From Pleurodeles waltl (Eukaryota > Chordata > Amphibia > Caudata > Salamandridae), in the NCBI RefSeq assembly GCF_031143425.1, contig NC_090438.1, positions 772,345,138 to 772,409,137 of the forward strand: a stretch of 64,000 bases of DNA, given 5' to 3'. The translations under genes and the position numbers were made by a program. This document shows positions 41,991 to 55,264 of this stretch, in pieces. Under the pieces are notes generated by a model that did not search any database, was not told the origin of the DNA, and saw only the letters and a program-made list of their open reading frames with translations. The stretch's first letter is position 1; every line of letters begins with the position of its first letter.

Positions 41991-42412
41991 ATTAGATAGA
42001 TTAAAAAAAAAAAAAAAAATTAGAAGGTTTTCCTTACAAACTGTCCATTCTTTCAGTCGTGACCTTATTGGAGAGGTCCAAACCAAAGCTTAAACAAGTC
42101 AGATAAGGAATCACTTCGGAAGGACGAAAACAACTTTCTATGCAGCAAATAATAAAAGTGCGTTGATGCTGGGAGACGCATCCGATTGAAAAAAACAATC
42201 AATCTTTGAATTTAGTTTGTCATTTTTCCCATGCAAGTGAGACCCCTTCGAGCAATATAATTCTAGCGATCCTTGTTAAATCCCCGAACTTAGTGGCGCT
42301 TTTGTGGAAGGGGAAATTTCATCAATACCATCAACCATTATAAAATTCACAGCAGTTTTTCATATTTTGAAATTAAGTTTTACTGTTGCTTATTGTTGAT
42401 CACATTTCACGT

Positions 42413-42485
42413 TTAGATTATTTCACTTTCATGGCGAGCAAGTGCCTCGGACAGGGTTGTCCCACATGGACCCTGGAAATGAAAA
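42413..42485 (-). CDS. SIRT5: SIRT5, last coding exon
   Basis: Mitochondrial NAD-dependent protein deacylase (desuccinylase, demalonylase, deglutarylase). On the minus strand the acceptor CTTTTCAG precedes 42485. The exon supplies one base to complete a codon (AG|T), then reads [20 protein letters not shown] and two more Ile codons to TAA at 42415-42413. This is the known C-terminus of vertebrate SIRT5, where the conserved FQGPCG segment closes the NAD-binding fold. Phase matches the exon at 49621-49736 exactly. The final residues differ from mammals, which is normal at this end. It lies 7.1 kb from the previous exon. Confidence 0.93.
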
Positions 42486-45400
42486 CTGAAAAGAAACAAA
42501 ATTATAAGGTTATTTTGTTTCTGTCATATGTGAACAAAACAAACACATCGTAGCATAAAATATACATTACTTCAAAGATTACAAATAAGACATAAAAAGC
42601 TTTGAATTGAGTCAGATGATTTCCAAGATCAGTGTAATCTAGCTTTGCATGGCCTGTTGCACTGCCTGAAACATAGATACATTATTTTCCCTTTTTCCCA
42701 CCTGTTTTGTACAAGCCTGATACTTGGTATGGCAAATCAGGTACAGCCACTCACTGCTATTACACCCAAACAATGACCTGTGGTACATTATGAGAGATAA
42801 ATACAAAAAGACCTTCTTCCGTGATTGTGCAAGGTAGTTCTTCTTCACTGTGGACTTCACACTGAGCAGCATAATGCAAAAGAGACACAACTGGAGTTTT
42901 TTTTTTCTATAGGCACAGTCACACGACACAATTAGTACTAATTCACATCCTGGCGTGCCCTGTACTGGTAGTTTTAAAAGACGCCTCCTCCAGAAATCCA
43001 TTGAATCTCAAACTGTCCAGACCACTGTACTGAGATCACATTGGGCACAATGCATATTGTTAACAAAAACTCCAGGGTACATCCACAACCCCACCTCCAG
43101 CATAAGAGTTCAAAACTCTTCATGAGCGTTACAGAGCTTCTGTGGACCCCCAGCAATTCAACAACGCAATTCAGATAACCCCCAAAAGTATGATTACAAA
43201 AATAGCCAGGAATAACCAACGTACCAACAGTACAAAGCTGGCCAAACCAAACCTCTCTGAAGGAATTCAACCCAAGATCAAAGAACTAATAGCAGGTGGC
43301 TCATGTGTAGCAAAAAACACGTTTCTCTAAGCAACCATTTAGGAAAAACAAAATAAATAACTGTAAAAAGGAGATGCAGGCGAAATAGAGATAAATTAAC
43401 ATAAGCAGCGGGCCTTTAAGAAACTCCATCTTAATGGTTGCCTGGCAAAAACTGCTTACAGGATTTCAGCAGCAGGATCGAAAGAGACCTAGCATCACAT
43501 TTGAGATGGACAGCCTCATGGCAATCTCCCTGTGAGGACTGAAAAAGACAAACAAGCAACCCTCAGAGTGAGGACACCAGGGAAACACCTCTGGCAACAC
43601 AGTCCACATGATCCAAGACGGGCAGAAGCTGAAAAAGAGCAACATAAAAAGTGGAATCAATGCTGCTGGCCCAGTACGATGGCCTCACATCCTCCAACAG
43701 TGCAAAACTAATAGTGCATGCCCAGACTATGAAAGCAACAGGCGCCATACACAGCAAATTTGAAGGAACATAATGACTGAATTCTGGCAAGCCTTCTTGC
43801 CTAAGTACTTCAAACCTTGAGATGAAGCTGCAAAAGCAGATGGATCTAGAAAGATCCACCTTCCATCAGCCAACCAAAGTAGCAACACTTTGGTTTGGAT
43901 AGGGAAAGAATAAACAGCAGAAAGTTATCTGACGCACTCAGTTACTAAAGGCTCACCTGTCTACTGACTGCAGAAGAAGACAAAAGAGCTCTCCAATGGT
44001 AAAGTGTCTTCTAAAAGCCATATTGCATGAAAGGAACTACTTCTGTGGAGCTAGAAGGGGGACTTATCGAAAGAAGGCCGGCAGAGTGGAGAGAAGGATA
44101 AGGCTAAGCAAGCCTATGCAAGCATAATATGGGGGTCACAGGGGAGGTAAACCACTCAGCAGAAAGAACTTTTCAGGCCTAAGTATGCAGGGATAGGTGG
44201 TACCAACACCCCCAAAGCAAAGGTGGGAGCTTCTGTCTAGCAGGAGCAGAGAATAACTCCAAGTTCCCATTAGACTGAAGGAGCGTGGAGGTCTGAAAGT
44301 GGGTAACTGGTTCATGCCTAATCATCCATACCACAGGTCTGCTTGTAAAAACCTTTCGTACAAGCGGAGCTTCACCATATATACTGAGGTTCAAGTGATT
44401 TTACTTTCGAAAGTAGTGCTGTGCTAGGGTCTTCCATCCACGTCTTCGGTGCTGATGCAAAACCAATGCATTAACCACATATGACTGATTTGCTCACTTC
44501 CCATAATGTGAAAACCGATGGAGTTCAAACATAAATTTGAGCATATCAAGTGCCGACACACTTGGGTAAGTATAGGGAAATGACATCATCTGATACTGTA
44601 GTACTCCCCTGCTACACCTGGTGCATGGTATCCTAAAGTGATTAGCCCAGGAGAATGTAATCTATTTTCTTGTTTATATAAGTGAACGAAAAATGGTGAC
44701 GTTTCTCGTGGGTGTGTGGACTAGCTATTTATAAGAGACCACTTGTTATGCTTCACTTAAGGACACACTGCTGAGATTGCGGTCTTATGCTGGTGTTTTT
44801 AATTTACCATTTATCTAGCATGGGTTCCAATACGAAGGTGACATCGGCACCTAGCATCACTTGCCATTGACCAGAATCTTTAATGATGGCAAACAGGCCG
44901 GCAAAAGAGCAATCATTCCCATTGCTGGGAATGTACACGCAGAATGTGCCTCTCTCTTCATCATGAACCTTAACGTTTCCCGCAGATTCTAGCAATAGCA
45001 TGAAAAAAGCCATTTAAGGGAATATGTCTGTTTCCCTTTTTTTTGGGGTGGGGGGGATTATGTGTCTACTTTCAGTGCCCTAAGCTCAGAGAATACGTTC
45101 CTTTTAGGTGTTGACTATAGACAGCTTAAGCTGTCTGTTGCAAAGACCTATGATTTGCAACGAATAACATATTTAGAGTGCACCCCATTATCATGATTGG
45201 ATGGCTTTGTTGTCTATCCAAGTTGTCTGATCCCAGTTCAGCGACTTTACTCCCCCTTCTTGTACTTATGTTGCCCAGGGGGAATCGCAGTGCTCTGAAT
45301 GGATTATTTATATCCTTTCAATACATAGCTGAGGACCTCTGTTTATAAAATTGGATTCAGTACTCCACTGGCGAGCATGTGTTTCCCTGCTCTCTCCCAC

Positions 45401-47807
45401 CCAACCAGCTCCTTTTACATTACCTCATCCCCTGCTTCCCTATGCTAATTGTCCACGCTAGATGTTTTTGAAATTATTTATTTATGAGGGTGCAGCAGCT
45501 GCAAGGAACTGCCAGACCCGCGCTTCCTTTTTTTCTATTCACAGGTGCTTGTTTTCACCTTTTCTTTTTTTACATATTGATTTACCTTTCTTTCTTGGCT
45601 GTTTTTTATGTTAGATTGGTAACTCGAAAAATGGTCAACTTGGTATGCATTTTCTTTAGCTGAAAATCACTGCAAGATTACCAGACATATATGAACATGC
45701 CACTTGACATTTGTGTGCACCTTTAAAAAAGCGATGGCAAAGCCAATAGGTCAGCCTTTTAGAGCTGAAACGTATTGGGTTTGCCAATGCTTGTTTGAAA
45801 GAGGCGTAACATTTAAATAAGTAACTTAAGCCGTTAGAAATTGTAAATGTATGAGTGCATTACTGAATGTCTGTTGTTGAGCATGTTTAAGTTTTGGTTT
45901 CCTAAGCGACGGTGCGTCAACTGGAAAGCATGGCAAGTTGTGTGCCTTCTCTCTGCCTTGTCCATTACCTCCCTCCGCCTAAAAAACAAATATTTAAATA
46001 TAAAGTTTTAACACTTAGCCAGTATCTCCGTATTGAGGGCGTTATAGAGAATGAGTTCTTTTGTGGCATCTCCAGGTATCAAATAACGTGATGTGATTTG
46101 GTGCCTATGCTAGGATATTCAACTAAACCATTAGTTATTTCAGTTGCATGTGATCTGCATAATCCACTCGGGGTTTATTTTCCTTCTAGCTTCATGTGGA
46201 GATCTACCTCCTTTTTTCTTTCAAGACTTGGCAGGACTGGTTGCAACCTGGCTGGAGAAAATACTGCACTCCTTTGATGATTCAGGCATCGTGTAGTACA
46301 GTGAGCGTCTCATCAGGCCCTCAAATTTAAGAAATCGCTCATTGAAGAAGCTTTACGTGCATAGAACAGAAAAAGGCAGTGGAGAATCTACTAACTCTTC
46401 ATTATTGGAGTGTACTCATCGATTAGCCTTAATCAATCTGACATCCAGTGCCCCTTTACTAAAATTATGTCCTTAAATACCATGGTATGCATAATATCTT
46501 CAATGACTGTAAGGAAATCTAGTTGATGAAGACATCTTATAGAAGACGGTGAAGGCTGTATCTGGCAGCTGTACCAACCATTTCTTATAAGCAACAAGGT
46601 GAGATGGACAAGTAGAACAAAATGTGTATAAGGGTTGTTGCCTTTCACTACCATCAATATCCCTCTCATGTGAATATTGTTGCAGAGAGACCGCCTTTTT
46701 AAATTTTGTGGGTGTTTTTTCACTACTTTGATTTCAAGATGCACTAGTCAAAACAATATGCAGTTTTTTGGTTGCCGTTGGAGTTTTCTGAAGAATTTTC
46801 TACTTCAAAGACCCTTTCTTCATCACAGTAACTTATCATCAAAGGTCCACCATGCCACTCCACAGTTTCTATTGGATGAAGAACACCTAATCTTGAATTA
46901 CATTAAGGACATTATCCATACTATCCTTTGAAATCACAGTGATGCCACACCTAGGTGGAGCTTTATGACGGGGTAGTTATAAGAGAGCTCTCAGACAGAG
47001 GTTTGTTTTTGTACCAGCTGTTATCATGGGCTCAGTAGGTCACTTATGTAGTGTTTGTTCTTGTTTTATCTCATACCCAGGCAGGTTTGAAGTCTGGCGG
47101 CCTCTTAGTGTACTGCATGGAATTGATGGATATGCCACTGCTGCGAGTATGAGCCAATAACTAGGACTATGCAAATATCAGTTTATGTTGGCATAATCGT
47201 GTGTACTTTCTGGCCTTCCTTTTTCGGCTTGTTGCACGAAAAGCTTGAAATTAAGCTATTGTGTCAAATCACGCAGTTCTACTGCGTGAGCACAGGAACA
47301 GTACAAAAGAATAGAACGAGGGTGGCTGTTGATCAGTTGATCATGTCACGATTTTGTGCCAGTTTTTTAGTGCAAAAAGTGTTCTCGTAGCCAAAAATGA
47401 GAATACATTTTTTGCTTTAAAAAAATCCTACAAAATGCTGGATCTGTGACTCCTGTATTTTTTTTATGGAATCCTGCAAACTTTTCCTCGAGGAAATGAT
47501 GCAATTTTGCACAATTCTTCCAGTAACCCATTGAAGACATTTCAAAGGAGAATCAATCAGGTATACACAGAATTTTCAAATTACGGCATTTCTGCTGCTG
47601 ACCACAATTGATAGAAATCGAAGGGGACCTCCTTACAGCTGTCATGCTGAACTGGAAGCTACGTTTTTTAAGTCACTTATTGGGGACTGGGCTGTCGTGC
47701 CCATTGAGTTTATCCCGCCTGATGAGCAGCTCTGCATCAGTTCACCCACTTGTCTCACCTGAAATGAGACAGCATCAGGCTCTTGCTGCACTGGTTCTGG
47801 CCATGAC

Positions 47808-47821
47808 ACCACCTCCTTCAC
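47808..47821. repeat. 14-bp direct repeat flanking the palindromic block
   Basis: ACCACCTCCTTCAC here and at 49118-49131 exactly bracket the four-copy block, as a target-site duplication would. Confidence 0.7.
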
Positions 47822-48463
47822 TAGTAACACAAAAAGATGATGGACGGAGTGCTGACAATGCAAACACTCACCCCCAGTCACAGATCTGGGTTTAATCCAT
47901 CGTTCTTTTGCTCACCATGCCACCCCAGTTCGGACCCAGCCATATGCAAATCAGTCTTGACCCTGTTCCTCATGGGAACAGTCCAGCCCGAACTGCCAGG
48001 CCAGGTCCTCCCTGGACCGGAAACAAGCATCCTGGGACCGGTTTCAGGGTATCACCCTTCTTCAGCCAGGCTAGCTTGATTCCAGTGGCACAGTGAGCAA
48101 GGGACCCACGTCTGGGCATACCCTTCCCACTTAGGGCAACATTAGTAACACAAAAAGATGATGGACGGAGTGCTGACAATGCAAACACTCACCCCCAGTC
48201 ACAGATCTGGGTTTAATCCATCGTTCTTTTGCTCACCATGCCACCCCAGTTCGGACCCAGCCATATGCAAATCAGTCTTGACCCTGTTCCTCATGGGAAC
48301 AGTCCAGCCCGAACTGCCAGGCCAGGTCCTCCCTGGACCGGAAACAAGCATCCTGGGACCGGTTTCAGGGTATCACCCTTCTTCAGCCAGGCTAGCTTGA
48401 TTCCAGTGGCACAGTGAGCAAGGGACCCACGTCTGGGCATACCCTTCCCACTTAGGGCAACAT
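47822..48463 (+). repeat. Two tandem copies of a 321-bp repeat
   Basis: Units 47822-48142 and 48143-48463 look identical. Each starts TAGTAACACAAAAAGATGAT and contains ATGCAAAT (an octamer-type POU motif) near its middle. A third copy starts at 48464 and is cut after 16 bases. Confidence 0.92.
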
Positions 48464-48479
48464 TAGTAACACAAAAAGA

Positions 48480-49117
48480 CTAAGTGGGAAGGGTATGCCC
48501 AGACGTGGGTCCCGTGCTTCCCATGCCACTGGATTCAAGCTAGCCTGGCTGATGAGGGGTGAAACCCCGAAACCGGTCCCAGGATGCTTGTTTCCGGTCC
48601 AGTGAGGACCTGGCTTGGCAGTTCGGTCTGGACTGTTCCCATGAGGAACAGGGTCAAGACTGATTTGCATATGGCTGGGTCCAAACTGGGGTGGCATGGT
48701 GAGCAAAAGAACGATGGATTAAACCCAGATCTATGACTGGGGGTGAGTGTTTGACAATGTTCAGCATTCCGTCCATCACTTGTTGTTTTTGCTTTGTCGC
48801 CCTAAGTGGGAAGGGTATGCCCAGACGTGGGTCCCGTGCTTCCCATGCCACTGGATTCAAGCTAGCCTGGCTGATGAGGGGTGAAACCCCGAAACCGGTC
48901 CCAGGATGCTTGTTTCCGGTCCAGTGAGGACCTGGCTTGGCAGTTCGGTCTGGACTGTTCCCATGAGGAACAGGGTCAAGACTGATTTGCATATGGCTGG
49001 GTCCAAACTGGGGTGGCGTGGTGAGCAAAAGAACGATGGATTAAACCCAGATCTATGACTGGGGGTGAGTGTTTGACAATGTTCAGCATTCCGTCCATCA
49101 CTTGTTGTTTTTGCTTT
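48480..49117 (-). repeat. Two inverted copies of the same repeat
   Basis: Units 48480-48801 and 48802-49117 are in reverse orientation to the pair at 47822-48463, with a 322-bp period and almost no difference between them. They are diverged from the direct pair at several sites and have a different outer end (TTGTTGTTTTTGCTTT). Confidence 0.92.
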
Positions 49118-49620
49118 ACCACCTCCTTCACCCCTCACTTGCCCCAGCAAGGACCTAGCTCTTCCGATTTTCAGAAGGGACCCCAGTGTGGCCTTGGTGC
49201 ACTGAACTGGATTGTACCATCACTGTAGGATAGAGTACTCCAGTCCCCTAGATAGTTGAGGCTCAGCTCATCCCATGGCTTCGGTTAATGCCTACTTAAG
49301 AGATCACATAACGTTTCTGGAAATTTTCTGAAGCCTCTAATCTAATCTCTAAATAAAATAACAATAAAAAAGCTAAACTTTGATATTTCACCCAAAATAA
49401 CTTGACGGGCCTCATAATAAAATTAGCAAGTCCAGTTAAATTGCGGATTCAAGATGTGTGCCATAATATTACGACTAAACTTCAGGGCTGTAAAAAACAA
49501 AATCGAATAAATAACTTGGTCAAGCAATTGTTGAGTTGCCACGTGTGAACTAAAAGTCCATCGGTCTAAAATGTAAAATAAACTTCTGCTACTATGTGAT
49601 CTTCATAAAGGCATAGTTAC

Positions 49621-49736
49621 CTGAAGCTGGTGGTGGCAGGTGTGGTCTCCATATTAAACTCTGCCACTGGCACTCCCCTGGCAGCCACTTGAGGGGCGAA
49701 CATTGCAGCTGGATAGACAACGGAGGAGGTGCCAAC
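49621..49736 (-). CDS. SIRT5: SIRT5, penultimate coding exon
   Basis: A 116-nt exon on the minus strand between the acceptor TTTTTCACACAG and the donor CAG|GTAACT. It reads [20 protein letters not shown], then a [18 protein letters not shown] segment. This matches the SIRT5 region around residue 250 of the human protein, where GTS contacts the NAD ribose and the following strand-helix completes the Rossmann fold. It starts in phase 0 and ends two bases into a codon that the 42485 exon completes. Class III sirtuin identity is clear because the [11 protein letters not shown] sequence is SIRT5-specific. The upstream exons carrying the zinc site and catalytic His were not found in the window. Confidence 0.97.
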
Positions 49737-52700
49737 CTGTGTGAAAAAGGCATCATTACTTCAGATCAAATAACTTCTACACTTTTAATACAGCCGTAAA
49801 ATGGATTGAAACAATTTGAACTGTAAATTTTTTTTAACATTCCCGGTGAGGTCTTGTAATACTGTTTGTCGGGTGCATCTTCACCTCAAACATGTGGCAA
49901 GCGAATCACTATGAGTACTTACATCTTTTATCTTAAACCTTATTGGATTTTTATCACAAGAGCTGTTCTTCATTAACTACCAAAAAGTAGTGATATAAAG
50001 TACGAACATTTAATGACTACACATTCCAGTGATTTCTAAAGGCTCCTTCCTGATTGGCACTTTCTTTTCCATCTGAATTCTGGGAAGCTAAGGAGCATGT
50101 TTGCTCTCACCCCGTAGCGTCTCACCTGGTGAAAGGTCTCCCTGTCTGGAAAGATCATTTTTCGTTTACCATACGTGGCGAGGAAGAAATACATGTTTTA
50201 TTTCTAAAAACAGGCTCTTATGTGGGGATGTGAGAGGTATGGCGTTCACAAGGTTTAATACCGGGCAGGAGTGATGGACTGCCCAAGCATTACTGAGCAT
50301 GCCCAAACTAATTACACATCCTAACTCCCAGCATGGCGATTGCTGAAATGTTGGTTGCCACCTTGGCCTAGTTGCCATGTGGCATCCTGCTCATTTCACT
50401 ACGATGGTCTGGTATGTTTTTTTGAGCACAGGACTGACATGCGCCACATAACTGGAGGTCTACACAAAGGCCCCCATTACAAGTTGGGAAGACAATTCCC
50501 ACGCGGAATTCCGCTCCGTTGATATTTCTACACCGGATTTCAGGCCAGGAAGCACTGGAGCTGATTTTAAAGGCTGGAAAATTTGTTTCTGTGATTAGTG
50601 GGGTGAGTCCCCACAAACGAACTCCGTGTACATCGAACCATAATGACATCAAAGCATTTTCCTAACATAACTACAACAGGAGCCTCTAACTGAAAATTCA
50701 GGATGCAAGCTGCCTGCTGGACACTCCAGCTGTGGTCACAGCAACTAACACCGAACTGCTTACCGAAACCAGCAGCTGGGAACCGAGGAGCTGATACCAA
50801 GGTCACTACACCAGAATACTGAAGACGTCAGCCCTGAGGGCACCAAAAGCTACTGAACTATAAAAGTAACTGAGGCAGTCACGTTAACATGCATCCCAGT
50901 GCACCTGCAGGCCAAACCATGGACGCAACGGCAGAGTACACGGGGCTGACGGCACTGAACACCATCAATATTAAAAGCATGAAGAGGCATGATCCTGTCA
51001 GAGCCGCAGCACAAAGAGTGAATACGGAGACTTCAAGTGGCCCAGGACTGAGGAATACTTTCTGTCCTTTTACCGACTGACAGACAAGATAATAGTCTAG
51101 GAGACGCAAGCATGCACGTATGCACGTATATTTGGGCGCCCGCAAAGGGGGGGGGGGCTAGGAGGGGGATTGGGTGCGTGTATGTGCGCGCGTGTGGACT
51201 TGTACGCGAAAACCTATGTACAAAGCACTCGAGCACTGTACAAAGGCTATGAGTACAATTCAGGGAGAAGGTGACGCGTGTGGGTATCTGAGGTAAGCGG
51301 GGAAGAATAGGAGAGGGAGTTGACGAGAGTGAGGTGAGGCATGGTTTGGGAGGGACTGAAGCACGTTAGGGAGGCGAGAAGAAAAACATCAGGAGAATGA
51401 GATACTTGGAGATGCTGTGTAACGGAGGAGGTGGCAGCGGGGCTGCAGGATATAGTGCAAGCCAGTGTGGCGGGAGGGAGGGTTGAATGAAAGCAACGGC
51501 CATGGGGTGTGGGCTCAGCAACAAAGAAGGGACTGGGCTTGAAACTAAACCAGGGGCACAAGACGGGATGTGGTGGTGGAAAGGAAGCAGGAAGCAGGTA
51601 GAGTGGCTGCGGGGCTCAGATGGAAGGAGGGTATCAAGGAGAAAAGAACCAGGGTAACAGGCAACCTGGTTTTGAGAACAGTAATGCAAGGGATAAACAC
51701 GCAGTGTATTTTCTGCATTTGGTTGACAACTCACTTCTCCTATGTGACAATAAACGTCCCATGACTCAAATATACAGATGCCAATTATTGGTAAATTTTC
51801 AACAGTTCGTGAATTTGAGAATTTGGAGGGTGGTTGATCCTATACGGCTCAGAAGAACTTGATAAATGGGAATAATCATTTACTTCATAATTACGGCTAA
51901 AATTCATCTAAGTTGTAAAAGAAGTCAGCAATTATTTGCAAACACTACTGAATGACCGACTCCTATGGGTCTACTAGGCACATACGGGACCTCGATTTGG
52001 AAATTCTAACCGTGTCTAATGAAATGCTTGTACTCAAACAGTAAGAGAGGAAGTTAAATCGTGCTTGGAAAGGGACCTACTCACACTATGTGCTTGTTTA
52101 CACGTTGATGTGAAGGAAGAAGTTGAAAACCAGCAGAATTTTGAAGATACTGCTGGAGTGTTACCAACTAAACAATATGCCCCAATATTTTACTGTGCTA
52201 CTTCCCAAACACTCAGCCAAAACATCAACAACAAACTTTAAAAGAGACAATCTGTCTTATACCTTTTTCTTCATAGTGCAGGGGTTATGAACATACAGAC
52301 ACTGAGTGAGAGTACAGATTTAAAACCTCTGCTCCCTTGTCAATTCCAGTCCATTATCATGAATAAAATGCTTTTTGACCATTCAAATGTCCCACATCCA
52401 CTGCTTTATAAAACACAAAAACACATCCAGGCACAATTTTTATGCTTTTGATTTAGTCTATGAAAATTCAGATACATTGGGGTTCGAAAAACTGTTCATT
52501 ATTTCCCTCACTGTAATGTTTTCCCCAATTTGCTGGACGTCTTTTTGTTTGGGCACTCTAGTTATGAAGCACTTAAAAGACAGGCATCCCGTACATGTAC
52601 CAATCCTTTATTAAGCTACTTAAAAAAAGTCGACTTTACATAAAAGGTCATATAAGATGCAGCATGTTGAAGGGAGGGACTGACAAAAGTAGGAAACAAG

Positions 52701-55264
52701 CATTTGCAATTTAATGGGTCTCGCGTTTGCTCGAATTAGAGCTATTGGCGTTGTAAATTCCTAACTGGACTTTTCTTGCCAAATAAATTGAAAATGAAGA
52801 GTAAAGCGAGCCGTTTCAAAGCGCCACGGCCGCCATGAGCATGAGCGCGAAGAAGAGACCCAAAAGGAAAAATAAGTTTGCTCACAGTTAAATATATCAG
52901 CAAAAGAGCAATTATCCATGTAACAGGGTCAGTGTCCAAGGAGGTAACAAAACCGCCCCAAGGAGGGACAAATATAAAGCATTAACCAATGATGACAAAG
53001 GACTTTTGAACGGCATGCCCACGAACGAGTGATAATGATGGGTGTGCGGTGGGCGTGGTTAAAAGCCCACAACACTTACAAGTGAAAGCGCTTGCGTGCT
53101 CCACCTAAAAATGGAAAACTGGGGAAAAAGAACACACAATTTAAAGTGCTTAAAAATGGCAGAAGTGACTTGATGTTGTGGGACAGGGAGTGCGTTCTTC
53201 ACACACTATACTCCGTAAGATTAAGACAGCAGTGATTTACACCAGCGGACATTTAACCCTGCTTTGCGCTAAAGAAAACTTGCTTAATGTGTCTACCTGA
53301 CAGATGTGCAAAGGCTGTCTATCCTGTGTTTCTTATTATTGTAGCTAAAATATGAGGATGTATGACATATGATAAAAGTATCCAAGCAGCCACATGAGAA
53401 AACACAGTTATTTAAACTGCGCCAATGCACTTTACTGTCTCTTGTGCTGTACTAATGGGAAGCCAAGAAAAGATTCCTAGTACTGATGTTGTTAGCATGA
53501 GACATATGCACTGCAGCTGGACATGTTGCAAAGAGATCTCATTATATTCAGTGCTTAAGCTTTTTACTGAATTCGATGAAAATATGTAGAAAATATGTTA
53601 AATGACTGAAAATAAATTACCACAAACAATGGGACATGCAGCAGCAACAAAGCTGCACAAGCCCATGCATTAAGGGGCAGTGTGTGCCATCTAGTGGCAA
53701 CACTGCACAACGATAGATCGTATTTCCAGAGGGTATGTGGAGCTGGTCTGACCCACAGAGCTCCTAGGCAGTGGAGGCATCAGGGTGGGAGACGGCGACA
53801 AGGCACTTAGGTTCTGATGATGATACCACTTTGTGTTCATTCGTCTGATCTTACTGACCTCGAATGCCTCAAAAGAAGCCATTGCTTCCAGTGCACGTAG
53901 ACTGGGTGCTGGGGAAATTATTTTAAAGATTTAAGTCTGTTTTCTTAGGTGATACTTAATACAATCATAAGGTTACTCATGTTAGAAATAACACGGTTTT
54001 GAAGTTTTAAGCATCAAACGTATTTCCAGCATATACCTAGCGAGCAGGGTGGCAGGCAGGCGGGAGAGCTCACTGTGGTGTACTGAATACACAGGAGTCA
54101 GAAGGAAAGAAAAAATCTAATTTATTGTGCCCCCATCCACAGAATCCCGCTCAGGAATCTTAACATACAAAACCCCACGACGTACTATGGTACGATACCA
54201 CACATGCTAAATGTTTTGTATAATTATTCTTAAGGAGAAAAGTTTAATCATCTTTGGGCATCTCTTCTGTGAGGAAGCAATGCAAGATTTTATAGATCAT
54301 TTCGACCGACAGAAGTGAAGTTAGATCTACTTAAAAGATGTGGCTTTTCCCAGTCTGGATAACCAGAGAAGTGCAAATGGGGGCAATCTGAGGAGGGCTC
54401 AGGATTGAAGGAGGATGGGGTGGGGAAGAGTGTTAAGAGAGGGACAGTTGGTGTGGAAGGAAAAGATTGCATGGATACTGGTGTTCAGAGGTTGCAGAGT
54501 CCACGGGGAGGGGGCAGTTTGGAACATGTATGGCAGGGCTTGACAGGGATGCCGGAGGAGAACTGCAGAGCCTTCACGAAATACAAGCATTTGCAATGCA
54601 ATAGGTCTTGCACATTTGTCATCTTTTGACAACAGCGCCCACGAGCAAAAACAGAACAAAAAAAACACGAGTGGAAATTGAGATAAGATGACTTAACAAA
54701 TTAAAATAAAGTTAGCTTTAAAAAAAAAAAAAAAACTTTGCAATTTTGTTTGTCCTGCCGGGCATGTTTTTGCCAGTCACAAGCCTTCTGTTTGCAGCGC
54801 ACTGGAAGATAGAACAAACCAGTACCTCAATCACGTTGGGAGCAGCGGATGGGCACTAAGTAGGTTGAAATCAGTTAGTGCTTCATCCCTGCTCCACACA
54901 GAGAAACGAAAGTGATGCCAGACATGCCTTGACGAATTACAATGCTGTAAAGAAGAGTGCCACGCAAACCAACAAATGGTGAGTAACAGGTGGGCTTCAA
55001 GCCCTTTACTGAAAACAACAGCGTCTCGCATGCGTAAGCACATGCATTCGCAGGCTCAACCCTAAAAATTGAAGTGAACAATAGCATTGACAAAACAAAA
55101 CAGAAAAACAATAACGGCACAAGATTTCTTGTAAATAAATACACTTTTTGGTGAGAGGGTGAATTGAAGTCAAACAAGCACTGGCAAAGCCAATTTGTCT
55201 TTCCTATGCAAGAGCTATAGGTTTTAGCCAGTTGTTCATCAGCATGACTGCTTTTCAGCATGGC
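49737..55264. other. Probable upstream SIRT5 intron, mostly unremarkable
   Basis: No further SIRT5 exon was found. Notable only are a G-rich and GT-rich patch at about 51128-51200, a run of 15-16 As near 54720-54735, and a possible CTCF site (53686-53697). The short frames look like chance. Confidence 0.45.
53686..53697 (-). promoter_or_regulatory. Candidate CTCF site
   Basis: The minus strand reads CCACTAGATGGC, a full match to the CTCF core CCASYAGRKGGC. A single 12-mer match in 64 kb is suggestive only. Confidence 0.35.

Larger units (their letters stand above)
42486..49620 (-). other. SIRT5: SIRT5 intron between the last two coding exons
   Basis: A 7,135-bp intron with donor GTAACT and acceptor TTTTCAG. 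It contains the palindromic block 47822-49117. A minus-strand frame at 45013-44804 (69 aa) includes CVYIPSNGND, vaguely like a retroviral Env ectodomain fragment. No other element in it was recognised. Confidence 0.85.

Noticed and set aside
44804..45013. 69-aa minus frame with CVYIPSNGND as a possible retroviral Env fragment
   Set aside because: Too short and isolated; no neighbouring Env or LTR sequence was seen.
47822..49117. CRISPR-like repeat array
   Set aside because: Units are 320 bp and inverted in pairs, with no spacers, in a eukaryotic genome.
47837..49150. Pairs of repeated small frames
   Set aside because: They are copies of the same noncoding 321-bp repeat; the frames differ between direct and inverted units.
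50101..50150. A 20-bp stretch with perfect splice-like borders on the minus strand
   Set aside because: It does not encode any SIRT5 segment, and such chance pairs of splice sites are common.
52742..52939. Small hydrophobic minus-strand frame
   Set aside because: No conserved context, splice sites or homologue recognised; likely chance.
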